From: Elusimicrobiota bacterium
GTDB lineage: Bacteria > Elusimicrobiota > Elusimicrobia > UBA1565 > UBA9628
DNA: 9,867 nucleotides
Direction of reading: 5' to 3'
NCBI GenBank assembly: GCA_028717525.1
Contig: JAQUNT010000046.1
Location: 1-9,867 of the forward strand
Under the pieces are notes generated by a model. That model worked only from the letters and a program-made list of their open reading frames with translations. It was not told the DNA's origin and made no database searches. Shown here in pieces: positions 1-4,975 of the stretch (position 1 is its first letter; each line of letters begins with the position of its first letter). The translations under genes were made by a program, and so were the position numbers.

Positions 1-2
1 AC

Positions 3-290
3 CGGGGCGGGCCCGCGCTGCAGGGGCCGCCGGCGGCCAACCCGCTGTCGGACAATTTCTACGAAAGGCTGGGCGCGACCATGGGCATGCCGCAGGAGGA
101 TATCAAGGCGGCCTACCGCCGAACCGCCTCGGCCTATCATCCCGACAAGTCCCGGACCAAGGACGAGGCCCTGGTCCAGGCCATGACCAAGGCGTTCCAG
201 GCTATCGGGGAGGCCTACGAGACGCTCAGCGACCCGCAGAAGCGCGCCGCTTACGACCTCAAGCTCGCCAAGGATTCCCGCCGCCGGTAG
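3..290 (+). CDS. J-domain (DnaJ-like) co-chaperone, C-terminal end, 5' partial
   Basis: The frame is open from the left edge of the window, so the true start lies outside; an ATG at 81 is internal to the domain and is not the start. After a Pro/Ala/Gly-rich linker (codons 3-50) comes a full J-domain: helix I begins at the Asn-Phe-Tyr-Glu-Arg-Leu-Gly stretch (54-74), helix II holds the Ala-Tyr-Arg-Arg pattern, and the diagnostic His-Pro-Asp triad is at 138-146. Helix III follows, with an AYETLSDPQKRAAYD-type ending. In this family the HPD loop stimulates the ATPase of an Hsp70 (DnaK). Only about nine basic residues follow the domain, so this is a C-terminal J-domain and not the canonical N-terminal DnaJ layout with zinc fingers; a class III/C J-protein is inferred. 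The N-terminal part, and hence the client or location, cannot be seen. It ends in TAG and converges with the LysR gene. Confidence 0.88.
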   Translation, partial: RGGPALQGPPAANPLSDNFYERLGATMGMPQEDIKAAYRRTASAYHPDKSRTKDEALVQAMTKAFQAIGEAYETLSDPQKRAAYDLKLAKDSRRR

Positions 291-297
291 AAGTCGA

Positions 298-336
298 GCG
301 CCCTCCGGGTCCGGATCTGGAGGATATCGGGGGCGC
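298..336. terminator. Weak stem-loop between convergent J-protein and LysR genes
   Basis: GCGCCC (298-303) can pair with GGGCGC (331-336) around a 27-nt interior that has further short self-complementary pieces (TCCGG, TCCGGA). It fills most of the 46-nt gap between two convergent stop codons, so a bidirectional terminator is plausible. The loop is long and there is no T-run on either strand, so support is limited. Confidence 0.3.
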
Positions 337-1242
337 CTAAAGGCTGATCCGAAAATCCCTCGCCAGGCCCAGCAACGCACGCTGCAGGTTCTGGTTGGGG
401 CGGGGCCTGGAATTATAAAGGAGCCATACATATTCTTCCAGACCCGTCGGATTCTTATGCAGCTTCACCAGCCGCCGGGATTTCAGGTCTTCGTTCACGG
501 TCAGCGTGTCGACCACGGCAGCCCCCCGGCCCTGGAGCGCCAGCAGCCGGATGAGCAGGGGATTCTCGATCTCCGCCTCGATTCTAGGCACCACCTTGTG
601 GCGGCTCAGGTAGGCGTCCACGCTTCGCCGGATGGGGTTCTCCGTGGTGCGCACGAGCAAGGGCACCGCCCCGACATCTGCCGGGAATCGCTTGACCCTC
701 CTCTTGAATTGCGGCGTGCCCACGAAGCTGATCGGGATCTTGGCCACGAGGCGGCTGGCGAAATCGGACCCCAGGGATATCGAGTAGTCGAAATTCGCGA
801 CCACCATATCCAGGGAATGCTTGCACAACCGCTCCTGCAGCTCGGCCTGCAATCCCCCGAATACGCTGACCCGGATGTCCACGCCGAGGTCCTCGACGAA
901 ATCCATGATCCGCAGGGCGATCCAGGCCGAAATGGCATCCTGCACTCCCAAGCGCAGGAAGGTCGGGACCGTATGCGAGCCCCTTTGGACCAATGACGCC
1001 AGTTCTTCTCCTTCGGTGAACATCCTCTCGCAGTATTCGTAAACGGCCCGTCCCTCCGGGGTGAGGGTCGCCCCATTGCGGTCCCGGTTGAGGAGCTTGA
1101 TCTTGAGCGTGCGTTCCAGCTGGGCGATCTGCAGGCTCAAGGTCGAGACGGCCAGCAGGAGCTTCTCGCCGCCGCCCTTGAAGCTGCCGCATTTGGCTAT
1201 GGTCCAGAAGTAATAGAGCTGGTGGTAATTGATCGGGATCAC
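337..1242 (-). CDS. LysR-family transcriptional regulator, NhaR-like
   Basis: This is a 301-aa transcription factor of the LysR family, typical in length. Residues 1-65 form the winged helix-turn-helix: an N-terminal NYHQLYYFWTIAK segment, then the recognition region around residues 30-50 with the STLSLQIAQLE pattern and a LTPEGRAVYEY wing. The NYxxLYYFW opening and the length match my memory of E. coli NhaR, the sodium/proton-antiporter activator, better than other LysR proteins; this is recall, not an alignment. Residues about 95-295 are the substrate-binding-like effector domain. No antiporter gene is in the window, so the target is unknown. The start is GTG at 1242, supported by a GGAGGGG Shine-Dalgarno at 1248-1254. 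It ends in TAG at 337-339. Its promoter sits inside a perfect inverted repeat 29 bp upstream, which suggests autoregulation. Confidence 0.9.
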   Translation of the reverse strand: MIPINYHQLYYFWTIAKCGSFKGGGEKLLLAVSTLSLQIAQLERTLKIKLLNRDRNGATLTPEGRAVYEYCERMFTEGEELASLVQRGSHTVPTFLRLGVQDAISAWIALRIMDFVEDLGVDIRVSVFGGLQAELQERLCKHSLDMVVANFDYSISLGSDFASRLVAKIPISFVGTPQFKRRVKRFPADVGAVPLLVRTTENPIRRSVDAYLSRHKVVPRIEAEIENPLLIRLLALQGRGAAVVDTLTVNEDLKSRRLVKLHKNPTGLEEYVWLLYNSRPRPNQNLQRALLGLARDFRISL

Positions 1243-1270
1243 GGAAGCCCCTCCGTCGGAATTCCTGCTT

Positions 1271-1289
1271 CGTTTGATTATAGCAAACG
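1271..1289 (-). promoter_or_regulatory. LysR gene promoter embedded in a perfect inverted repeat
   Basis: CGTTTG (1271-1276) and CAAACG (1284-1289) form a perfect dyad with a 7-nt spacer, and T1273 to A1285 fits the T-N11-A pattern of LysR-type operators. On the - strand the same bases read TGC-TATAAT (1285-1277), a consensus extended -10 element. A transcript would start near 1270, giving a leader of roughly 28 nt before the GTG at 1242. No good -35 hexamer lies at 16-18 nt, as often holds for extended -10 promoters. Operator function is inferred from position and symmetry. Confidence 0.55.
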
Positions 1290-1309
1290 GCTCGTCCGAT
1301 ATTATCTAT

Positions 1310-1339
1310 TTGCCAAAACCACGGCCGCGGCTCTACACT
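1310..1339 (+). promoter_or_regulatory. Candidate + strand promoter ahead of the small coiled-coil ORF and hsp20
   Basis: TTGCCA (1310-1315) and TACACT (1334-1339) are separated by 18 nt, a plausible sigma-70-type pair. A start point near 1346 would coincide with the second ATG of the small ORF, giving a leaderless or nearly leaderless message that could run on into hsp20. Both hexamers deviate from consensus, so this is tentative. No CIRCE-type element (TTAGCACTC inverted repeat) is present between 1243 and 1573. Confidence 0.3.
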
Positions 1340-1540
1340 ATGGGCATGAGAGCAGGGGATCGCCAAGCAGGTCGCAGGCGCAGCTCCCATGCGCTGGTCT
1401 GCGTCAACCGCAGAATCGCGAAGCTCTGCGACGAACTGGATGCCCTGCAATGCGAACAAGGCCGGCTGGAGCGCGATATCGAGCATCGGGCGCAGGGCCC
1501 AGGCGGTCCGGCTGGACGCAGGAACGTCAAGCGCCGCTGA
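1340..1540 (+). CDS. Possible small coiled-coil protein upstream of hsp20
   Basis: I do not recognise this 66-aa frame. After a basic, Gly/Arg-rich N-terminus, the middle (about residues 16-47) has hydrophobic residues in a heptad pattern (Ile, Leu, Leu, Leu, Leu and Ile at a/d spacing), which predicts one short coiled coil. It also has three cysteines and an Arg/Lys-rich tail. Third positions are mostly G/C across the helical part, like the neighbouring genes. Two in-frame ATGs are possible (1340 and 1346); neither has a Shine-Dalgarno, but a candidate -10 element ends at 1339. The frame stays open upstream to 1229, across the LysR promoter, so the longer version is unlikely. It ends 33 nt before the hsp20 start and could be co-transcribed. 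If it is not a gene, 1243-1573 is intergenic and holds only the two promoter candidates and the hsp20 ribosome-binding site. Confidence 0.4.
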   Translation: MGMRAGDRQAGRRRSSHALVCVNRRIAKLCDELDALQCEQGRLERDIEHRAQGPGGPAGRRNVKRR

Positions 1541-1573
1541 CGCCATAAGAACAAGGGAACGGAGGAGATGAAA

Positions 1574-2038
1574 ATGGAGAAAGAGGTGACGCGCAGGGAG
1601 CCGGACTCCTACAGGGACATGGTCGGACTTCGGGACACCATCAGCGGGCTGTTCGACGATTTCTTCAGCGGGCGGCCCATGCTGGCGACCCGGCATCTGC
1701 AATCCGACAGCGGCCTGGGCTGGGTCCCGGCCGTGAACATCCGGGAGACGCAGGATGCCTTCCTCGTCTGCGCCGCGCTGCCTGGGGCCGAGAAGAGCGA
1801 CGTGAACCTCGAGGTCAAGGACAGCGTCCTGACCCTGACCGGGCAAGTCAAGGAAGCGCCAGGCGATGAGGAGGGCTGGCTGCGCCGGGAACTGCCGGCC
1901 GGGCCGTTCTATCGGGCCTTCAACCTGGCTGCGGAGGTGGACTCCGGCAAGGTGAGCGCCAACTTCAAGAACGGCGTCCTGGAGATCCGACTGCCCAAGG
2001 CGGAGCAGTCCAAGCCGCGCAAGGTGCAGATAGCCTGA
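1574..2038 (+). CDS. hsp20: Small heat-shock protein, Hsp20/alpha-crystallin family
   Basis: This ATP-independent holdase binds unfolding proteins in the cytoplasm and keeps them available for DnaK/ClpB refolding. From the chosen start it is 154 aa, a usual length. An N-terminal arm (1-48) contains a LRDTISGLFDDFF helix. It is followed by the alpha-crystallin domain (about 50-142), with the VNIRETQDAFLVCAALPG opening, the conserved Phe-Tyr-Arg-Ala-Phe strand, and the signature GVLEIRLPK at 134-142. The tail ends Lys-Pro-Arg-Lys-Val-Gln-Ile-Ala, giving a V-x-I version of the I-x-I/V oligomerisation motif. The GGAGG at 1561-1565 lies 8 nt before the ATG at 1574 but only 2 nt before the ATG at 1568, so 1574 is the better start. 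A strong hairpin follows 10 nt after the stop. No HrcA-type operator was seen, so heat control, if any, works another way. Confidence 0.95.
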   Translation: MEKEVTRREPDSYRDMVGLRDTISGLFDDFFSGRPMLATRHLQSDSGLGWVPAVNIRETQDAFLVCAALPGAEKSDVNLEVKDSVLTLTGQVKEAPGDEEGWLRRELPAGPFYRAFNLAAEVDSGKVSANFKNGVLEIRLPKAEQSKPRKVQIA

Positions 2039-2048
2039 ACCATGTCGG

Positions 2049-2083
2049 CCCGCCCCGGCCTCCGTCGCGGAGGCCGGGGCGGG
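2049..2083 (+). terminator. Strong GC hairpin after hsp20
   Basis: A perfect 15-bp stem (2049-2063 with 2069-2083) closes on a 5-nt loop, 10 nt after the hsp20 stop codon. No T-tract follows, so it is not a textbook intrinsic terminator. It may terminate, protect the hsp20 mRNA 3' end, or reduce read-through into the kinase that starts 30 nt later. Confidence 0.7.
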
Positions 2084-2097
2084 GAGGGCTGAGCCCC

Positions 2098-2117
2098 AGG
2101 AGGTGACCATGCGATGA
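2098..2117 (+). promoter_or_regulatory. Ribosome-binding site with two-codon minimal ORF overlapping the kinase start
   Basis: A consensus AGGAGG (2098-2103) is ideally placed, 5 nt before an ATG at 2109. That ATG reads only Met-Arg before a TGA at 2115-2117. The TGA overlaps the kinase ATG at 2114 in an ATGA arrangement. The kinase start is 10 nt from the Shine-Dalgarno (13 nt for the ATG at 2117), which is longer than optimal. Ribosomes may therefore start on the minimal ORF and re-initiate on the kinase. Confidence 0.45.
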
Positions 2118-3694
2118 TGCGCTTGCGCGAACTCTCCATCCGGACGCAGTTCGCCATAGTCATCGCTTTCCTCATCGTCTTCGCGCTGGGCGCGGGCGCG
2201 TCCCATTGGGTCCGGAGCGAAAGCCAGTCCAATATGACCATGGCGATGTATGCCGACCTTGCCATAGCCACCAAGCTGCCCAGGCTGAAGGCCCTTCTGC
2301 GCGAGCTGGACTTGGCCACGTCCCAGTATCTGCGCACGGGCAAGCCGGACTGGCTGCGCGAGCACCAGGACACGTTGCTGAAGATCCAAGCGACACAGGA
2401 AGACCTGGTCAAACTGCTGCCTTCGGTCCGGGAGCGCAAGATACTGAAGGACCTTGACCGCCAGCTGGCCGCGCATTATGTGGAAGAAAGCCGGTGGATA
2501 AGCCGGAAGCGGGCAGGCACGCTGGGCGCCGGGGAGACGGCCAAGATACTATCCAGCCGCAAGAGTTACGAGGATATCCTTGAGATCGCGCTGAGCATGC
2601 ATGATATAGACCTGCAGGCCTTCTCGGGCAGGTCGCAAGCGGTTCACCAGGCATCCGTACATGGGTTTTGGGTCGTCCTCATCATCGGCCTGCTGGCCAG
2701 CGCCCTCCTGGCCTTGGGTTTGTCCCGCAACATCATCGAGCCGATCCGCTCCTTGGACCAATACGCCAGGCATTGGCAGCCGGGCTCGCCCTGGACATGC
2801 GACATGCCGTCCGTGAGCCCCGAGATCAACAGTCTCTTCGACAGCATGAAAGGCCTCATGGAGAAGTTGAACTTGGAGCGCCGCAAAGAGAAGGAGCTGA
2901 ACCAGTTGAAATCCCAACTGGTGGCGACGGTCAGCCATGAGCTCAACAATGCGCTCAGCGTCATCCAGATGGCATCAGCCACCCTGGAACAGACCGATCC
3001 CCGGGCGCGCAGCGCCTTGCGGGAGAAGATGTATCGGATCCTGAGGTGCCAGATCACCTCGCTCTCCCGGACCGTCAGCAATCTCCTCAACATCGGCCGG
3101 CTGGAATCCGGGAAGCTGGCCCTGCGCAAGAGACAGATGGACATGGGGGCCATCCTCAAAGAAGGCGTCGACCTGCTGGCCATACCGGCCGAGAACAAGG
3201 AGATCCGCGTCAGCTTGGAAGTCCCGGGGCCGCCCCTGCCTGTCTATGCGGACCCTGAAGCGCTGAACCTGGTCATCACCAATCTCCTCAGCAACGCCAT
3301 CAAATACACCCCGGAGAAAGGCTCGGTCCGCGTAGGCATCAGACGGGATTCGAGCCCTGGCGGCGCAGGCTTGGTGCAGGTCTATGTGTCAGACACCGGC
3401 ATCGGCATCACCCCGGATGAAAAGGAACAGGTCTTCTCAGGATATTACCGCTCGGAACGGGGCCAACACATGGCCAAGGGATTCGGCATCGGGCTGTCGC
3501 TGGCCAAGAGCATCATCACGGCGCATGGCGGGGAATTGGACCTGGAGAGCGAGGTCGGGAAAGGCTCCACCTTCTCGTTCACGCTGCCGCTGTGGGTCGC
3601 TGATCCTAAGAACAAGGAGGAAGACGACGCGGCTTCGAGGTCGCTCTGGCCGAAGCCAAAGGAGTCTTGGCGGCCGCGATGCATAAGGAGCTGA
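2114..3694 (+). CDS. Membrane sensor histidine kinase (orphan)
   Basis: This 526-aa inner-membrane kinase is predicted to autophosphorylate and pass phosphate to an aspartate on a response regulator; none is encoded nearby. TM1 spans about residues 12-30. A mostly helical extracytoplasmic sensor region (about 31-182, four-helix-bundle-like) follows, then TM2 (about 183-204), a HAMP-like linker (205-258), and the HisKA dimerisation helix with phospho-acceptor His275 in SHELNNALSVI. The HATPase_c domain carries the N-box (Asn390, Asn394), G1 (Asp427-Thr-Gly-Ile-Gly) and G2 (GFGIGL at 456-461). The H-box has Asn-Asn-Ala where the common form has Arg-Thr-Pro. The kinase fold ends near residue 494 (SFTLPLW). 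The last ~30 residues (Trp, Arg and Pro rich) do not look conserved and overlap another open frame. An ATG at 2117 is an alternative start. Confidence 0.9.
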   Translation: MMRLRELSIRTQFAIVIAFLIVFALGAGASHWVRSESQSNMTMAMYADLAIATKLPRLKALLRELDLATSQYLRTGKPDWLREHQDTLLKIQATQEDLVKLLPSVRERKILKDLDRQLAAHYVEESRWISRKRAGTLGAGETAKILSSRKSYEDILEIALSMHDIDLQAFSGRSQAVHQASVHGFWVVLIIGLLASALLALGLSRNIIEPIRSLDQYARHWQPGSPWTCDMPSVSPEINSLFDSMKGLMEKLNLERRKEKELNQLKSQLVATVSHELNNALSVIQMASATLEQTDPRARSALREKMYRILRCQITSLSRTVSNLLNIGRLESGKLALRKRQMDMGAILKEGVDLLAIPAENKEIRVSLEVPGPPLPVYADPEALNLVITNLLSNAIKYTPEKGSVRVGIRRDSSPGGAGLVQVYVSDTGIGITPDEKEQVFSGYYRSERGQHMAKGFGIGLSLAKSIITAHGGELDLESEVGKGSTFSFTLPLWVADPKNKEEDDAASRSLWPKPKESWRPRCIRS

Positions 3695-3745
3695 AAGAAT
3701 CACTCGCGAAGTGGCTGCCCTGGTAAGGCTCCAGGGCGGCGGAGG

Positions 3746-3799
3746 GATGACCCGAGGTCATCAGGGAGCCGGCCGTGGCTCATCTGGCGGCCGGCTCCC
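3746..3799. terminator. Tandem hairpins between convergent kinase and lipocalin genes
   Basis: Two perfect stem-loops lie 1 nt apart in the gap between convergent genes. The first is GATGACC/GGTCATC (3746-3752 with 3756-3762) with a 3-nt loop. The second is a 12-bp GC-rich stem (3764-3775 with 3788-3799) with a 12-nt loop. Such symmetrical structures work in either direction. Neither is followed by a clear T-run, so the terminator role is inferred from position and stem strength. The rest of 3695-3814 shows nothing else I recognise. Confidence 0.65.
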
Positions 3800-3814
3800 A
3801 GAGCCTCCCAGGGG

Positions 3815-4318
3815 TCACGGCCTCTCGAAACGCGCCGGGTCGTAGCCCAAGCCGCGGGCCCTTTCGAAAAGCTCGCTTTCCAGGGCGGGAGCGAGCCGGG
3901 GCTCGCGGGCCAGGAGCCAGAAGTAGTCGCGGTTCGGGCTGCCCACCATGGCCCAGCGGTAGTCCGGATCCAAACCGACGATCCAGTAGTCGCCGCTGAA
4001 GGGCCAGAAGAACCGGACCTTCAACCGCGAGTGGCTGGGATGCACGCTCCAGCCCACGGCGCGCGCCGCCTTGGCCGCCGGCGGCTCGCCCTTGCGGCAG
4101 GTGTTGAGCACGTCCACCCGGCCGTCGGGGCGCAGGGAGTAGTCCGCGGTCACTTCGCGGCAGCCGCGCTCGAAGAACTGAGTGTAGCGGACGATCTCGT
4201 GCCAGCGTCCCATGTAGCGGGCCAGGTCCACCTGGGGCATGGGCTGCGAGTCCAGGGGCGGCTGGTGCGCGCAGGCGGCGAAAAGCAATCCCGCGAAGGC
4301 CGGCAGAAGCTTCTTCAT
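3815..4318 (-). CDS. blc: Blc-type outer-membrane lipocalin (lipoprotein)
   Basis: This 167-aa lipocalin is predicted to be a lipoprotein binding fatty acids or lysophospholipids in a beta-barrel cup. Residues 1-15 are a lipoprotein signal peptide with a lipobox-like Leu-Phe-Ala-Ala before Cys16. The lipocalin GxW signature is Gly37-Arg-Trp39 in RYMGRWHEIVRY. The later conserved strands follow: LKVRFFWPFSGDYWIVGLD (about 99-117) and the RDYFWLLAREP block (130-140). The order and wording closely match E. coli Blc as I remember it. Cys53 and Cys74 could form a disulfide. It is the last gene of a - strand operon, starting 12 nt after the preceding stop. No Shine-Dalgarno precedes the ATG, but TGATAGAAT (4333-4325) looks like an extended -10 element 6 nt upstream, so a leaderless internal transcript is possible. 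Confidence 0.93.
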   Translation of the reverse strand: MKKLLPAFAGLLFAACAHQPPLDSQPMPQVDLARYMGRWHEIVRYTQFFERGCREVTADYSLRPDGRVDVLNTCRKGEPPAAKAARAVGWSVHPSHSRLKVRFFWPFSGDYWIVGLDPDYRWAMVGSPNRDYFWLLAREPRLAPALESELFERARGLGYDPARFERP

Positions 4319-4324
4319 GCCGAG

Positions 4325-4333
4325 ATTCTATCA
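4325..4333 (-). promoter_or_regulatory. Candidate internal extended -10 promoter for blc
   Basis: On the - strand TGA-TAGAAT occupies 4333-4325, with its TGA being the stop codon of the upstream gene. The expected transcription start falls on the A of the blc ATG at 4318, which would give a leaderless mRNA and explain the missing Shine-Dalgarno. No strong -35 was seen. A small CCCTCC/GGAGGG stem-loop (about 4345-4360) lies just upstream, inside the 3' end of the preceding gene. Confidence 0.35.
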
Positions 4334-4975
4334 CAACCAGGGACCCTCCCCGCGGAGGGCTGGACCTAAGGACTCCGGTTCGCGGCCGCTGAAGAGCCGG
4401 ACCAGGCCGGCCAAGAGGGCGTAGAAGCGCTCGACCTGGGCCGGGCTCAGCCGGTCCCGGCCCGGGAGCAGGGCCTTGCCCTGGCCCGGGTCGTAGAATG
4501 CGCTGTCCTGGATGAAGCCCTCGGCGTCCGCGTCCACGGCCAGCAGCGGCACGGTGCGCGCCGGGCCCACGCAGTCCGAGACCAGGCGCGCCGGGTAGAC
4601 CGCGCCCGGCCGCCCGCTCAGGACCTCGCAGACGTAGAGCGCGTTGCGCGGCTGGAAGCCCTCCGCGCACTCCTGCCCCGCGACCGCCGCGGTGGAGACC
4701 GCGGCGAAGACCCGGAAGTCCGAGTTCCCCGCGCGCAGGTCCTGGACCGAGGTCGGCCGCTGGCGCGCGGCCGCGAGCATCCGGGCCCAGGTCTCCGGGT
4801 CGGTCACGCGCTCAGGGCCCTGCCGGACGGGCGGGCGCCTGGCCTTGGCCGCCTCGGCCGAGGCCAGCAAGGACAGGCGCAGCTCGGCCAGGCGCGCCTC
4901 GAACTCGGGCAGGCCCGCGGCCCGGGCTGGAGCGGCGCCGAGAAGGAGGACGGCGAGGATGGCCGCGGTCCTCAT
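4331..4975 (-). CDS. Secreted protein of unknown function between amidase and lipocalin
   Basis: I do not recognise this 214-aa protein. Residues 1-20 are a clear Sec signal peptide (Arg then a hydrophobic AAILAVLLLG core, cleavage near APARAA-G), so it is exported to the periplasm or beyond. The mature part starts with a helical, Ala/Arg-rich stretch (22-50). A mixed region follows with three cysteines (103, 116, 135), enough for one disulfide. An aspartate-rich AVDADAEGF segment lies near 146-154, and a helical C-terminus contains LSPAQVERFYALLAGLVRLF (177-196). No transmembrane segment follows the signal peptide. Its ATG overlaps the amidase stop codon by 4 bp (ATGA, 4975-4972), implying translational coupling and a shared role with the amidase in the envelope. 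That role is inference from context only. Confidence 0.8.
   Translation of the reverse strand: MRTAAILAVLLLGAAPARAAGLPEFEARLAELRLSLLASAEAAKARRPPVRQGPERVTDPETWARMLAAARQRPTSVQDLRAGNSDFRVFAAVSTAAVAGQECAEGFQPRNALYVCEVLSGRPGAVYPARLVSDCVGPARTVPLLAVDADAEGFIQDSAFYDPGQGKALLPGRDRLSPAQVERFYALLAGLVRLFSGREPESLGPALRGEGPWL

Noticed and set aside
1243..1573. CIRCE or other known heat-shock operator for hsp20
   Set aside because: No TTAGCACTC/GAGTGCTAA-type inverted repeat is present; the only strong dyad belongs to the LysR promoter.
1568..1573. hsp20 start at the first ATG (1568)
   Set aside because: It lies only 2 nt after the GGAGG core, too close for initiation; the ATG at 1574 has normal 8-nt spacing.
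584..2476. A 630-codon open frame on the - strand crossing LysR, hsp20 and the first kinase
   Set aside because: It overlaps three well-supported genes and is rich in Gln, Arg, Pro and Ala with no domain, as expected from antisense reading of GC-rich codons.
3780..4670. A 296-codon - strand frame overlapping both the lipocalin and the unknown secreted gene
   Set aside because: It runs out of frame across two genes with recognisable signal peptides and motifs; Arg/Gly/Pro-rich with no domain.
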